A stretch of DNA of 64,000 nt. Origin: Winogradskyella arenosi (GTDB lineage: Bacteria; Bacteroidota; Bacteroidia; Flavobacteriales; Flavobacteriaceae). The translations under genes and the position numbers were made by a program. Each line of letters opens with the position of its first letter. The first letter of the stretch is position 1. The stretch is taken from assembly GCF_003337305.1 (NCBI RefSeq), contig NZ_QPJO01000006.1, forward strand, positions 62,001-126,000. The letters run 5' to 3'. The notes below the pieces were generated by a model. It was not told where the DNA came from, made no database searches, and saw nothing but the letters and a program-made list of their open reading frames with translations. Shown piece after piece: positions 17,972-27,687 of this stretch.

Positions 17972-19606
17972 TTAAGACTTAATAATTTTTTTATTGATCA
18001 CCTGATTAGCGGTGTATAACTTTAAAAAATAAACCCCATTTTCTTGGTAGGTTAAATCTATGGATTCCGTAGTTCTACTTTCTCCAATTTTCTTACCCGT
18101 TAAGCTGTAAATTTCAATTTTTGAGATGCTTATATCGGATTGGATGTTTATAACTCCTGTGGTAGGATTGGGATATATGGCTGTTGTTTCTAATTCGTAA
18201 TCCGAGGTGCTTAAGTTTTCGCATGCCGTGGTGTTAGGATTAGATTCAATTGGAGCCCCTGTAGTAATGCTATTATTATCGAAAGCTGCGTAAGTGGTGC
18301 TGTATTTTATAGCTCTAAAGCTAACGTTAGAAAATGAAGCTGGGGCAGTGCCTTGCGTTTTGTTATCGCCATTATTGGTGTTAATAGGGTTGATGTATTC
18401 CCATACAATATTTTCGTTACTGTCTATTTCAAAAAAGCGTCCGTTAATACCTTCACATATTAAGATGTTTCCATTAGGCAGGCGTTGGGCACTACTTAAA
18501 ATGCTAGAGAAAAAATAGGATGGTCCCGTGCTGCTGCCGTAAATATGTTCTGGAACACTAGGTCCATAACTTGTTCCTGATTGGTAAGTATATACACCAG
18601 GACTAGAAGTAGGGGGAACAACGGTGTAAATCTCAGAATAGAGAGGTGAACGATCTCTTCCGTTATTAAAGAGCAGGATTTTGTTTGTATTGTCATTATC
18701 GTCTTTAATAAAATAAGGGGAGTGTTGCCCGTAAAGCAGCCTGTCTGATTCGGTGCCTTGATTATAGGCTTGTGGATTGCCCCAGCGGTATAGAAAGTCG
18801 CCACCTTTTCCGTAAATACCTCCTGTATTGCTGGCAGCTTCTAAAATCGATGTGGAGTGATCTATAATATAGACTTCACTTAAATTTCTAGAGCTTATGA
18901 TAATTTGGTCTAAAGTGGCGTCATAATAAATGGAATTGAAATGAAGCCAATTTGGATCTGGTGTGGCGCCGTTTAAAAAATTAATATTTAGTTTTTCAGG
19001 ATTAGCACTTATGGTTCCGTAATTACTCTTTGTTGGGTCAAAATCTTGAATAACATGATCTTTAATGTTCCATTCCCATATAATTTCAGCATTATTGGTG
19101 CCAATCGGTTTTACTTCAATAAGTTGTTCATTATAGAGCGCATCTTGACTAATTAATTCAGGGTCTCTTCCTAAGTTTAGGGCTTCATTGCGTGATAGTT
19201 TCGTTACGGCTAAAATTAATACATTACCATTGGGCATTGGAAATACATCATGATGTTGTCTCATATTAGGAGTGTCGTAAAAATACTGCCAAGTGAGTTG
19301 TCCGTCCCAATCTCTAATTTCAATAACACCGCCTTGTCCTCCAAAGGTAATATCGTCTGTGTCGGTTTGGCCTGCTCTTAACAGACTGCCATCTTCAAGT
19401 AAGTGGACTGCATTTCCAGGGAGGTAGTCACTAGACCATTGATTAATGACTTCACCACAATTATTAATAAGATAGGTTTCTGTAAAAGCGGAGAATAAAG
19501 TATAACCGTCGTAAACGCCTTGTTCATAAAGCGTGTTGCCTATAGTGTTTTGTGCGACTAATAGATTGCTGCTTAAAACTAGGAAGCAAATTAATGTTCG
19601 TATCAT
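17972..19606 (-). CDS. Aryl-sulfate-sulfotransferase-like protein with a T9SS C-terminal sorting domain
   Basis: A 544-residue secreted protein. The signal peptide is MIRTLICFLVLSSNLLVAQ. Residues ~25-430 form a propeller-like region with recurring xGxxIWEW / LPNGNILI segments (QHHDVFPMPNGNVLILAV, AQRLPNGNILICEG), as in arylsulfotransferase families. The last ~75 residues (AIYPNPTTGVINI ... NGVYFLKLY ... NKKIIKS) are a type A sorting domain of the type IX secretion system, so it is exported to the surface or medium. It starts 10 bases after the Omp85-like gene. True sulfotransferase activity is inferred only; many such propellers are uncharacterised. Confidence 0.8.
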   Translation of the reverse strand: MIRTLICFLVLSSNLLVAQNTIGNTLYEQGVYDGYTLFSAFTETYLINNCGEVINQWSSDYLPGNAVHLLEDGSLLRAGQTDTDDITFGGQGGVIEIRDWDGQLTWQYFYDTPNMRQHHDVFPMPNGNVLILAVTKLSRNEALNLGRDPELISQDALYNEQLIEVKPIGTNNAEIIWEWNIKDHVIQDFDPTKSNYGTISANPEKLNINFLNGATPDPNWLHFNSIYYDATLDQIIISSRNLSEVYIIDHSTSILEAASNTGGIYGKGGDFLYRWGNPQAYNQGTESDRLLYGQHSPYFIKDDNDNTNKILLFNNGRDRSPLYSEIYTVVPPTSSPGVYTYQSGTSYGPSVPEHIYGSSTGPSYFFSSILSSAQRLPNGNILICEGINGRFFEIDSNENIVWEYINPINTNNGDNKTQGTAPASFSNVSFRAIKYSTTYAAFDNNSITTGAPIESNPNTTACENLSTSDYELETTAIYPNPTTGVINIQSDISISKIEIYSLTGKKIGESRTTESIDLTYQENGVYFLKLYTANQVINKKIIKS

Positions 19607-19616
19607 GGTGGTTTTA

Positions 19617-21308
19617 TTAAAAGGTCGCTGTTAAACTTAAATGAACTTTAGAGTCTGATAACTTAAAAGTTTGATTTTCGGTTTTTCCGCTAGAGTAATT
19701 TAATTTAAAGAGTCCGGCGTTGGTTAGTAGTCCTAATCCAAATCCAAACCCAAATAGTTTTTCTTTACTGTCCGTAAGTTGGTTTTCAAAATAAGCAGCA
19801 TCCAATACGGAGTGTACATATAAGGTATTGCTTAAACGATATCTGTACTCGGTATTAATGACGCCATAGAGGTTGGCAACTAAGCTATTCTCTTCAAATC
19901 CTCTAATGGAGTTGATTCCCCCAAAGCGAAACAATTCATTGTCTAGATATTGGTCGGAGTTGAGCATAGCGGCTTTCAGTTTGGTAAAAATACTATTCTT
20001 ATTATTAAGGTTGAAAATTTTGTGAGTTTCCATAGTAAACATCTGTTGATCTTCACTGCTGTTGCTAATGGTGCGGTCTCCAAATCCTGCCGTAAAATCG
20101 AACCAAAAATTAATAGGAAATAGGGGGTCGGCATACTGTGGTTTAGAGTACGTGTAATTAAGCGTGTAATGGGTAGTTTTGTAATCAGATAGCGTTAGGC
20201 TTGTTTCTTCTAATAGATATGTAGAATTCGTAGTGGTTATACCAAGACCAACTTTATGTTCCGCATTAATTAAATAGTTGAGCTTGGCGTATTGGTTGGC
20301 GTTTAAAAAAGTGGAATCCTTTTTAAAGAGTCGGAGTCCTACTTGAGCACCTATTGGTGTAGAAAACAGGTAAGGCAAATCTGCGTCTACTTCAAAAGTT
20401 TGTTGATCCGATTCGTCACTCTTATAATAGAGATTGATGGTTTCACCATAATTAAGATTATTAATGAGTTTTAGGTCTAAGTAACCGTCAAATTCAATTT
20501 TATTAGTATCCTCGTTAGTGCCAAATCCTAAAAAGCCGTCAAAATTATTGCTTCTTACTTTTTCTACATATATATATAGGGATGTAGAATCGTTAGTAAA
20601 TAAGACTTCTGGATCTTTAATGGTTTTTGCAAAACGGATGTTATCAAACAACATAGTCTTAGTTTTAATCTTATTGAGATTAAACGTTTGGTTGGTTCTT
20701 AATTTTAAAAAATGATTTAAGTAGGCATTTGGGAATTTTTCATAACCTTTAACTATGATTTTGTCAATCTGTCTTTTTTTATTGGAGACTACCTCTAATT
20801 GTGCGGTGAGGGTGTCTGAATTTAACTTTTGAAGATCAATAAGTTGTAATGTTGAAAAAGGATCGCCTTGTTCTGCAAGTTTACCGTTTAAGTGGCTTAA
20901 TACGCTTTCTAAGTTTTGAATGGCAATGTCGTAGTAGTCGGCTCCATTTTGATGTTTGATATCATCTAAAAGTTTTGTGTCAAAATCAGAGGTGTAATAA
21001 ATTCTTACGGTATTAATCTTTGTTCCTAAAAATAATGCCGCATGGTAAGTAGAATCGTTCTGTTTGCTTATGGCGTTTATTCTTGTATCTATATAACCTT
21101 GCTTGCTAAGTTGTTCTTTTATATTGAAGACCTCTTCCTGGAGTTGCTTATAATTGTCAAAACGCGGCTTGTAGCCAATAGAATCTAATACGTTTGTTTT
21201 TTCTGTGTTTTCTGCTGTAACCTCAAGTCTGATAACCTGTGCATGAGCCCAATTAGCAAAAACCGAAATTATGGTAAGAAATAAAAAAATACGGTTTCGC
21301 AATAGCAT
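19617..21308 (-). CDS. Omp85-like outer-membrane protein with POTRA-like N-terminus
   Basis: A 563-residue protein starting at ATG 21308 (a TTG one codon upstream is less likely). After a signal peptide ending near AHAQ, residues ~25-260 contain POTRA-like units (for example VVSNKKRQIDKIIVKGYEKFP). The C-terminal half is a beta barrel with the Omp85 hallmark SIRGFEENS near residue 468 and a final Phe. Omp85 proteins insert or pass proteins or lipids across the outer membrane. This is smaller than BamA and has few POTRA units, so TamA- or TpsB-like or a Bacteroidetes-specific role is possible. It is co-transcribed with the T9SS cargo gene downstream. Confidence 0.75.
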   Translation of the reverse strand: MLLRNRIFLFLTIISVFANWAHAQVIRLEVTAENTEKTNVLDSIGYKPRFDNYKQLQEEVFNIKEQLSKQGYIDTRINAISKQNDSTYHAALFLGTKINTVRIYYTSDFDTKLLDDIKHQNGADYYDIAIQNLESVLSHLNGKLAEQGDPFSTLQLIDLQKLNSDTLTAQLEVVSNKKRQIDKIIVKGYEKFPNAYLNHFLKLRTNQTFNLNKIKTKTMLFDNIRFAKTIKDPEVLFTNDSTSLYIYVEKVRSNNFDGFLGFGTNEDTNKIEFDGYLDLKLINNLNYGETINLYYKSDESDQQTFEVDADLPYLFSTPIGAQVGLRLFKKDSTFLNANQYAKLNYLINAEHKVGLGITTTNSTYLLEETSLTLSDYKTTHYTLNYTYSKPQYADPLFPINFWFDFTAGFGDRTISNSSEDQQMFTMETHKIFNLNNKNSIFTKLKAAMLNSDQYLDNELFRFGGINSIRGFEENSLVANLYGVINTEYRYRLSNTLYVHSVLDAAYFENQLTDSKEKLFGFGFGLGLLTNAGLFKLNYSSGKTENQTFKLSDSKVHLSLTATF

Positions 21309-21411
21309 CAATATAAAATAGAATCGTTTAGTGGGTCAACGTAAAAATAGCGCATATTATATAAGTTGAAAATAAAAAATCATTTTTATTAGAAAAATAA
21401 ATTCACAACTA

Positions 21412-21442
21412 TTTGAATAATAGATATTAATTTGTACCTTTG
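21412..21442 (+). promoter_or_regulatory. Promoter of the str operon (rpsL)
   Basis: TTTG at 21412-21415 and TACCTTTG at 21435-21442 are separated by 19 bases, an exact match to the Bacteroidetes primary sigma consensus TTTG-N17-19-TAnnTTTG. The predicted transcript start is near 21447-21450, about 38 bases before rpsL. Confidence 0.85.
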
Positions 21443-21445
21443 CAG

Positions 21446-21461
21446 CCCTCAAAAGTGAGGG
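21446..21461 (+). promoter_or_regulatory. Perfect 6-bp hairpin at the predicted 5' end of the str mRNA
   Basis: CCCTCA at 21446-21451, loop AAAG, TGAGGG at 21456-21461. It falls at or immediately after the predicted transcription start. It could protect the 5' end or act as a control site; this is inference. Confidence 0.5.
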
Positions 21462-21486
21462 TTAATAAAATTTTATATAGAAATAT

Positions 21487-21861
21487 ATGCCAACAATTTC
21501 ACAATTAGTACGAAAAGGAAGAGCCAAAATAACCAAGAAGAGTAAATCGGCTGCTTTAGATTCGTGTCCTCAAAGACGTGGTGTATGTACTCGTGTTTAC
21601 ACAACGACACCTAAGAAACCAAACTCAGCAATGCGTAAGGTAGCAAGGGTTCGTTTAACAAACGGAAACGAAGTAAATGCATACATCGGTGGAGAAGGTC
21701 ACAATTTACAAGAGCACTCGATAGTATTGGTTAGAGGTGGAAGGGTAAAAGATTTACCAGGAGTTAGATATCACATCGTTCGTGGTGCTTTAGATACAGC
21801 AGGTGTATCTGGAAGAACGCAACGTAGATCTAAGTATGGTGCAAAACGCCCTAAGAAGTAA
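21487..21861 (+). CDS. rpsL: Ribosomal protein S12
   Basis: A 124-residue decoding-centre protein of the 30S subunit, of typical length. The conserved loops [19 protein letters not shown] and [17 protein letters not shown] are intact; these carry the lysines where streptomycin resistance changes occur, and both are wild-type here. The extension ends [10 protein letters not shown]. First gene of the str run, transcribed from the promoter at 21412, followed 21 bases later by rpsG. Confidence 0.98.
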   Translation: MPTISQLVRKGRAKITKKSKSAALDSCPQRRGVCTRVYTTTPKKPNSAMRKVARVRLTNGNEVNAYIGGEGHNLQEHSIVLVRGGRVKDLPGVRYHIVRGALDTAGVSGRTQRRSKYGAKRPKK

Positions 21862-21882
21862 TTTAAACTTTAAGAAGAAGAC

Positions 21883-22359
21883 ATGAGAAAAAGAGCAGCA
21901 AAAAAGAGACCGCTTTTACCAGATCCAAGATTTAATGATCAGTTAGTAACACGTTTTGTTAACATGATGATGTGGGATGGTAAGAAGTCTGTAGCTTTTA
22001 AAGTATTCTATGATGCAATTGATATTGTTGAAGAGAAAAAGAATGATGACGAAAAAACAGCTTTAGAGATTTGGAAAGAAGCTTTATCAAATGTGATGCC
22101 TCACGTAGAAGTACGTAGTCGTCGTGTTGGTGGTGCTACATTTCAAATTCCAATGCAAATTCGTCCAGACCGTAAGGTTTCAACTGCAATGAAATGGCTA
22201 ATTGGCTTTTCACGTAAGAGAAACGAAAAATCTATGGCACAGCGTTTAGCGGCCGAAGTATTAGCAGCAGCAAAAGAAGAAGGTGCAGCTGTTAAGAAAA
22301 GAGCTGATACTCATAAAATGGCAGAAGCAAACAAAGCATTCTCACACTTTAGATTCTAA
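21883..22359 (+). CDS. rpsG: Ribosomal protein S7
   Basis: A 158-residue 30S head-assembly protein that nucleates folding of the 3' domain of 16S rRNA. It begins [19 protein letters not shown] and includes the family segment [19 protein letters not shown]. Length is normal. It sits between rpsL and fusA with three bases to the latter. In E. coli S7 represses its own operon; whether that happens here is not visible. Confidence 0.98.
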   Translation: MRKRAAKKRPLLPDPRFNDQLVTRFVNMMMWDGKKSVAFKVFYDAIDIVEEKKNDDEKTALEIWKEALSNVMPHVEVRSRRVGGATFQIPMQIRPDRKVSTAMKWLIGFSRKRNEKSMAQRLAAEVLAAAKEEGAAVKKRADTHKMAEANKAFSHFRF

Positions 22360-22362
22360 GAA

Positions 22363-24489
22363 ATGGCAAGAGATTTAAAATTAACAAGAAACATAGGAAT
22401 TGCAGCTCACATTGATGCTGGTAAAACAACAACAACTGAGCGTATTCTTTTTTATACGGGAGTATCACATAAAATTGGAGAAGTTCATGATGGAGCTTCT
22501 ACAATGGACTGGATGGAGCAAGAAGCTGAAAGAGGTATTACAATTACTTCTGCAGCGACAACTTGTGACTGGACGTTTCCTAAAGAAAATGGCGTACCAA
22601 CAGCTGAAGCGCAAGATTATCACTTTAACATCATTGATACACCGGGCCACGTTGATTTTACCGTAGAGGTAAACCGTTCGTTACGTGTATTAGATGGTTT
22701 AGTATTCTTATTTAGTGCAGTTGATGGTGTAGAGCCACAATCTGAAACGAACTGGAGACTTGCTGATAACTATAAAGTGCCAAGAATTGGTTTCGTAAAT
22801 AAAATGGACCGTCAAGGGTCTAACTTCTTAGGTGTTTGTCAACAAGTTAAAGACATGTTGAAATCTAACGCTGTGCCAATCGTTTTAAACATTGGTGAAG
22901 AAGGAGATTTTAAAGGAATCGTAGATTTAGTTAAAAACAGAGCTATCGTATGGCATGATGATAACTACGGATCTACTTTCGATGTTATTGAAATTCCAGA
23001 AGAATTAAAAGAAGAGTCACGTAAGTATAGAGCCTTACTTATCGAAGAAGTTGCATCTTACGATGAAAACTTATTAGAGAAGTTTATGGAGGATGAAGAT
23101 TCTATTACTGAAGAAGAAGTGCACGCTGCACTTAGAGCTGCTGTAATGGATATGGCTATTATTCCTATGGTTTGTGGATCTTCATTCAAAAATAAAGGTG
23201 TACAGTTCTTATTAGATGCTGTTTGTCGTTACTTACCTTCTCCATTAGATAGAGATAGTGTTGTAGGAACAAACCCTAATACAGACGGAGAAGAAAGACG
23301 TAAGCCTTCTGTAAAAGAACCATTTTCAGCTTTAGCATTTAAGATTGCTACAGATCCTTTCGTAGGACGTTTAGCATTTTTTAGAGCGTATTCTGGTCGT
23401 TTAGATGCAGGGTCTTATATCTTAAATAACCGTTCAGGTAAAAAAGAACGTATTTCTCGTATCTACCAAATGCACTCGAATAAACAAAATGCTATCGATT
23501 TTATTGAAGCAGGAGATATTGGAGCAGCTGTAGGATTTAAAGACATTAAGACTGGTGATACTATGTCTGATGAAAAGCATCCTATTGTTTTAGAATCAAT
23601 GGACTTCCCTGATCCAGTAATTGGTATCGCCGTAGAGCCTAAGACTAAGGCAGATGTAGATAAAATGGGTATGGCTTTAGCTAAATTAGCAGAAGAAGAT
23701 CCAACGTTTACAGCGCGTACAGATGAGTCTTCAGGACAAACTATTATCTCTGGAATGGGTGAGCTACACTTAGATATTATTGTAGATCGTTTAAAAAGAG
23801 AATTCAAAGTTGAGGTTAACCAAGGTCAACCACAAGTTGAGTATAAAGAAGCTATTACACAAGCTGCAGATCATAGAGAGGTTTATAAGAAACAATCTGG
23901 TGGTCGTGGTAAGTTTGCTGATATCGTATTTACGATTGAGCCTGCTGATGAAGGTGTTGTAGGACTTCAGTTTGAATCTATAATTAAAGGTGGTAACGTT
24001 CCTAAAGAATTTATCCCTTCAATTGAAAAAGGATTTAAAATGGCAATGGCTAATGGTCCATTAGCAGGTTACGAAGTAGATTCTATGAAAGTAACTTTAA
24101 AGGATGGATCTTACCACGATGTGGATTCTGATCAATTATCTTTCGAATTAGCAGCTAAATTAGGATTTAAAAATTCTGCAAAAGCAGCTAAGGCGGTTAT
24201 AATGGAACCAATCATGAAACTTGAGGTGATTACACCAGAAGAAAACATGGGTGATATTGTAGGTGACTTGAACAGAAGAAGAGGTCAAGTAAGTGATATG
24301 GGTGATAGAGCAGGTGCTAAGACTGTAAAAGCTACAGTGCCATTATCTGAAATGTTCGGTTATGTAACAACATTAAGAACGTTATCTTCAGGTAGAGCAA
24401 CATCTACAATGGAATTCTCTCACTATGCAGAGACTCCATCTAATATATCACAAGAAGTAATTGCAGCGGCTAAAGGCGTTGAATCGTAA
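22363..24489 (+). CDS. fusA: Elongation factor G
   Basis: A 708-residue GTPase that drives translocation on the ribosome and, with RRF, subunit recycling. G1 is [14 protein letters not shown] (residues ~16-29), followed by G2/G3 ([18 protein letters not shown]) and G4 (NKMDRQG). Domain IV contains GGRGKFADI, and the C-terminal domain ends near [20 protein letters not shown]. Full length with no disruption. It is followed by rpsJ directly; tuf is absent from this position, as usual in Bacteroidetes. Confidence 0.98.
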   Translation: MARDLKLTRNIGIAAHIDAGKTTTTERILFYTGVSHKIGEVHDGASTMDWMEQEAERGITITSAATTCDWTFPKENGVPTAEAQDYHFNIIDTPGHVDFTVEVNRSLRVLDGLVFLFSAVDGVEPQSETNWRLADNYKVPRIGFVNKMDRQGSNFLGVCQQVKDMLKSNAVPIVLNIGEEGDFKGIVDLVKNRAIVWHDDNYGSTFDVIEIPEELKEESRKYRALLIEEVASYDENLLEKFMEDEDSITEEEVHAALRAAVMDMAIIPMVCGSSFKNKGVQFLLDAVCRYLPSPLDRDSVVGTNPNTDGEERRKPSVKEPFSALAFKIATDPFVGRLAFFRAYSGRLDAGSYILNNRSGKKERISRIYQMHSNKQNAIDFIEAGDIGAAVGFKDIKTGDTMSDEKHPIVLESMDFPDPVIGIAVEPKTKADVDKMGMALAKLAEEDPTFTARTDESSGQTIISGMGELHLDIIVDRLKREFKVEVNQGQPQVEYKEAITQAADHREVYKKQSGGRGKFADIVFTIEPADEGVVGLQFESIIKGGNVPKEFIPSIEKGFKMAMANGPLAGYEVDSMKVTLKDGSYHDVDSDQLSFELAAKLGFKNSAKAAKAVIMEPIMKLEVITPEENMGDIVGDLNRRRGQVSDMGDRAGAKTVKATVPLSEMFGYVTTLRTLSSGRATSTMEFSHYAETPSNISQEVIAAAKGVES

Positions 24490-24500
24490 ATCTTAAGAAA

Positions 24501-24806
24501 ATGAGTCAAAAAATCAGAATAAAATTAAAATCTTACGATCACAACTTGGTAGATAAGTCTGCTGATAAGATTGTAAAAACAGTAAAAAGCACAGGTGCGG
24601 TGGTTACAGGACCAATTCCTTTACCAACACACAAGAAAATTTTCACTGTGTTACGTTCACCACATGTTAACAAGAAGTCTAGAGAACAATTTCAATTAAG
24701 CTCTTATAAGCGTTTATTAGATATTTACTCTTCATCTTCTAAAACAATTGATGCCTTAATGAAGCTTGAATTACCAAGTGGAGTTGAAGTTGAGATCAAG
24801 GTGTAA
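24501..24806 (+). CDS. rpsJ: Ribosomal protein S10
   Basis: A 101-residue 30S head protein that also serves as NusE in antitermination complexes. Segments [17 protein letters not shown] and [28 protein letters not shown] are typical. It lies 11 bases after fusA and is the last gene before a 204-base structured spacer, so the str and S10 groups are joined here by rpsJ. Confidence 0.98.
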   Translation: MSQKIRIKLKSYDHNLVDKSADKIVKTVKSTGAVVTGPIPLPTHKKIFTVLRSPHVNKKSREQFQLSSYKRLLDIYSSSSKTIDALMKLELPSGVEVEIKV

Positions 24807-24810
24807 TTAT

Positions 24811-24851
24811 AGGACTTCTATCGCCTAGCGAAATTGAAGTCAACATGTCCT
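24811..24851 (+). promoter_or_regulatory. First nested hairpin in the rpsJ-rplC spacer
   Basis: Nested inverted repeats: AGGAC (24811-24815) with GTCCT (24847-24851), GACTTC (24813-24818) with GAAGTC (24836-24841), and TCGC (24821-24824) with GCGA (24828-24831). The outer two share GAC and are partly mutually exclusive, so the element could switch between two folds. Confidence 0.5.
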
Positions 24852-24889
24852 AAGCTGCGAGCGAGGGAAAAACGGTAATAAATACAATT

Positions 24890-24916
24890 CAAGGCTGAAA
24901 CGTATTTTCGGCCTTG
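24890..24916 (+). promoter_or_regulatory. Long hairpin in the rpsJ-rplC spacer, possible attenuator or weak terminator
   Basis: CAAGGCTGAAA (24890-24900), loop CGTAT, TTTCGGCCTTG (24906-24916): an 11-bp stem with one G.T pair. It is followed by AGTTTTATATA, a poor T-tract, so it could be a partial terminator or a processing site between rpsJ and rplC. Confidence 0.55.
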
Positions 24917-24932
24917 AGTTTTATATACTAAG

Positions 24933-25008
24933 GACAAGTCGCGACTTGCCTTCTAAAAAACAAACAAAAGTGACAATTCGCGAGTTGTCAATAAAAAAAC
25001 AAACAAAA
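24933..25008 (+). repeat. Two tandem 37-nt repeats, each a palindrome plus A-rich tail, before rplC
   Basis: Copy A is 24933-24969 and copy B is 24972-25008, 30 of 37 bases identical by eye. Each has GACAAnTCGCGAnTTG followed by six variable bases and AAAAAACAAACAAAA. Palindrome A (24935-24948) is perfect. In B the paired positions 6 and 13 both change, G-C to T.G, so pairing as RNA is kept. Copy B ends two bases before the rplC ATG and supplies its A-rich initiation region. Confidence 0.7.
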
Positions 25009-25010
25009 TT

Positions 25011-25628
25011 ATGTCTGGGTTAATTGGAAAAAAAATCGGTATGACCAGCATTTTCGATGAAAATGGAAAAAACATTCCATGTACAGTAATCGAAGCTGGA
25101 CCATGTATCGTTACCCAAGTCAGAACTGAAGAAGTGGATGGTTATTCAGCGCTTCAATTAGGTTTCGATGACGCGACAGAAAAAAGCGCTACTAAAGCAG
25201 ACTTAGGTCATGCAAAAAAAGCGGGTACTTCTGTAAAACGCAAAGTTGTTGAATTCAAAGGTTTTGATTCGGAGTACAAATTAGGTGATGCTATCACAGT
25301 AGAGCAATTTATTGAAGGAGAATTTGTGGATATCGCAGGAACTTCTAAAGGAAAAGGTTTTCAAGGTGTAGTAAAACGTCACGGTTTTGGTGGTGTAGGT
25401 CAAGCAACGCATGGTCAACACAACCGTTTAAGAGCTCCAGGTTCTATTGGTGCAGCTTCTTATCCTGCGAGAGTATTCAAAGGAATGAAGATGGCCGGAA
25501 GAATGGGTGGTGAAACAGTAAAAGTTCAAAATTTAAGAATTTATAAAGTAGTTCCAGAAAAGAACTTACTAGTGGTAAAAGGATGTGTTCCTGGTCACAA
25601 AAATTCTTATGTAATCATTGAGAAGTAA
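25011..25628 (+). CDS. rplC: Ribosomal protein L3
   Basis: A 205-residue early-assembling 50S protein near the peptidyl-transferase centre. It starts [18 protein letters not shown] and has the conserved loop [24 protein letters not shown], whose Gln can be methylated in other bacteria. The ATG at 25011 is preceded by the A-rich end of repeat B rather than a Shine-Dalgarno sequence. Its stop overlaps the rplD start (TAATG). Confidence 0.98.
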   Translation: MSGLIGKKIGMTSIFDENGKNIPCTVIEAGPCIVTQVRTEEVDGYSALQLGFDDATEKSATKADLGHAKKAGTSVKRKVVEFKGFDSEYKLGDAITVEQFIEGEFVDIAGTSKGKGFQGVVKRHGFGGVGQATHGQHNRLRAPGSIGAASYPARVFKGMKMAGRMGGETVKVQNLRIYKVVPEKNLLVVKGCVPGHKNSYVIIEK

Positions 25629-26257
25629 TGGAGATAGCAGTTTTAGATATAAACGGAAAAGACACAGGAAGGAAAGCAGAGCTTTCTAAAGAAGTGTTCG
25701 CTATAGAGCCTAATAATCACGCTGTCTATTTAGATGTTAAGCAATACTTAGCAAATCAAAGACAGGGAACGCATAAGGCAAAAGAAAGAGCAGAGATTAC
25801 TGGAAGTACACGTAAAATTAAAAAACAGAAAGGTACTGGTACTGCAAGAGCAGGTAGTATTAAGTCTGGTGTATTTAAAGGTGGTGGTCGTATGTTTGGT
25901 CCAAGACCAAGAAACTACGGGTTTAAATTAAATAAAAACCTTAAACGATTAGCACGTAAATCTGCCTTAAGCATTAAAGCTAACGACAATTCAATTTTAG
26001 TATTAGAGGATTTCAACTTTGAGTCTCCAAAAACTAAAAACTTTGTAGAGGTTTTAAAGGCTTTAGAACTAGACAATAAAAAGTCTCTAATTGTGTTGGG
26101 TGGGTCAAATAATAATGTATATTTGTCTTCCCGCAATTTTAAAGGGTCTGAAGTGATAACTGCTTCAGAATTAAGTACTTATAAAATTATGAACGCTAAT
26201 AAGGTTGTTCTAATTGAAGGTGCTTTAGAAGGAATTGAAACGAATTTAAGTAAATAG
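25628..26257 (+). CDS. rplD: Ribosomal protein L4
   Basis: A 209-residue 50S protein lining the exit tunnel. The tunnel loop is recognisable in [32 protein letters not shown] (residues ~60-97). In E. coli L4 also represses the S10 operon through its leader, which makes the structured spacer upstream worth comparing. One-base overlap with rplC implies coupled translation. Confidence 0.97.
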   Translation: MEIAVLDINGKDTGRKAELSKEVFAIEPNNHAVYLDVKQYLANQRQGTHKAKERAEITGSTRKIKKQKGTGTARAGSIKSGVFKGGGRMFGPRPRNYGFKLNKNLKRLARKSALSIKANDNSILVLEDFNFESPKTKNFVEVLKALELDNKKSLIVLGGSNNNVYLSSRNFKGSEVITASELSTYKIMNANKVVLIEGALEGIETNLSK

Positions 26258-26262
26258 AACAG

Positions 26263-26553
26263 ATGAGTATCTTAAAAAAACCTATAATCACAGAAAAAGC
26301 GACCATGCAAAGTGAGTCGTTAAATGCATATGCATTTGAAGTGAGCACTAAGGCGAACAAGGTAGAAATCAAAAAAGCAGTTGAGGCTGCTTATGGAGTT
26401 TCTGTTGAAAAAGTTCGTACAATAAATGTCCGTCCAGATCGTAAGACCAAGTTTACAAAAACTGGTGTTCAACATGGTAAAACAAATGCTGTTAAAAAGG
26501 CAATTGTACAACTGGCGGAAGGTGAAGTAATAGATTTATACACTAACATGTAA
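26263..26553 (+). CDS. rplW: Ribosomal protein L23
   Basis: A 96-residue 50S protein at the tunnel exit, docking site for trigger factor and SRP. It begins MSILKKPIITEKATMQSE and contains VEKVRTINVRPDRKTKFTK. Normal length. Five bases after rplD and 12 bases before rplB, so within the same operon. Confidence 0.97.
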   Translation: MSILKKPIITEKATMQSESLNAYAFEVSTKANKVEIKKAVEAAYGVSVEKVRTINVRPDRKTKFTKTGVQHGKTNAVKKAIVQLAEGEVIDLYTNM

Positions 26554-26565
26554 TTTTAGACATTA

Positions 26566-27393
26566 ATGTCAGTAAGAAAATTAAAACCGATCACATCAGG
26601 TCAGCGATTTAGAGTAGTTAATGGATTTGACGCCATTACTACTGATAAGCCGGAGAAAAGCTTGCTTGCTCCGAAAAAACGATCAGGTGGTAGAAACAGT
26701 CAAGGAAAAATGACCATACGCCAAGTAGGTGGAGGTCATAAGAAACGTTATCGTATTATCGATTTCAAACGTAACAAAGCGGGAATTCCTGCGGAAGTTA
26801 AAACAATTGAATACGATCCAAACAGAACAGCATTTATTGCACTCTTAAATTACCAAGATGGAGAGAAGCGTTACGTTATCGCTCAGAATGGTTTACAAGT
26901 AGGGCAAAATATAGTGTCTGGTGAAAAGGGGATTGCTCCAGAAATTGGAAACGCAATGCCATTAAGTGAAATACCTTTAGGTACAATTATTTCTTGTATA
27001 GAATTACGTCCAGGTCAAGGTGCTGTTATGGCGCGTAGTGCTGGAGCTTTTGCTCAGTTAATGGCAAGAGGAGATAAATTTGCTACAGTAAAATTACCAT
27101 CTGGTGAAACTAGAATGATTTTAGTGACTTGTATGGCAACAATTGGAGTTGTTTCTAACTCAGATCATCAATTACTTGTTTCTGGTAAAGCCGGTAGAAG
27201 TCGATGGTTAGGTAGACGTCCAAGAGTAAGACCAGTAGTTATGAACCCAGTCGATCATCCAATGGGTGGTGGTGAAGGTAAATCTGCAGGTGGACATCCA
27301 AGATCTAGAAATGGTATTCCAGCGAAAGGATTTAGAACACGTTCTAAGACTAAGGCGAGTAATAAGTATATTGTAGAACGTAGAAAGAAATAA
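26566..27393 (+). CDS. rplB: Ribosomal protein L2
   Basis: A 275-residue protein essential for subunit association and peptidyl-transferase assembly. Signature parts are [20 protein letters not shown] near residue 38 and the C-terminal RGVAMNPVDHP-type segment, here [18 protein letters not shown], with the conserved His. Typical length. Confidence 0.98.
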   Translation: MSVRKLKPITSGQRFRVVNGFDAITTDKPEKSLLAPKKRSGGRNSQGKMTIRQVGGGHKKRYRIIDFKRNKAGIPAEVKTIEYDPNRTAFIALLNYQDGEKRYVIAQNGLQVGQNIVSGEKGIAPEIGNAMPLSEIPLGTIISCIELRPGQGAVMARSAGAFAQLMARGDKFATVKLPSGETRMILVTCMATIGVVSNSDHQLLVSGKAGRSRWLGRRPRVRPVVMNPVDHPMGGGEGKSAGGHPRSRNGIPAKGFRTRSKTKASNKYIVERRKK

Positions 27394-27403
27394 TTAAGAT
27401 AGT

Positions 27404-27682
27404 ATGGCACGTTCATTAAAAAAAGGACCTTATATCCACTATAAATTGGAAAAGAAAGTTGCAGAAAATGTAGCTTCAAATAAGAAGACGGTTATTAAAA
27501 CTTGGTCTAGAGCATCAATGATTTCTCCGGATTTCGTTGGACAAACTATAGCGGTTCATAACGGTCGTCAATTTGTTCCAGTATTTGTTACTGAAAACAT
27601 GGTAGGACATAAGTTAGGAGAATTTTCACCAACACGATCATTTAGAGGTCATGCAGGTGCTAAGAATAAAGGTAAAAAATAA
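27404..27682 (+). CDS. rpsS: Ribosomal protein S19
   Basis: A 92-residue 30S head protein that contacts S13 and the A-site finger. It begins [19 protein letters not shown] and ends with the family segment [18 protein letters not shown]. Ten bases after rplB, five bases before rplV. Confidence 0.98.
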   Translation: MARSLKKGPYIHYKLEKKVAENVASNKKTVIKTWSRASMISPDFVGQTIAVHNGRQFVPVFVTENMVGHKLGEFSPTRSFRGHAGAKNKGKK

Positions 27683-27687
27683 GAATC

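Noticed and set aside
24890-24930. Strong terminator separating rpsJ from rplC
   Set aside because: The stem is good but only four T follow, and no strong promoter box is seen before rplC. It is reported as a possible attenuator instead.
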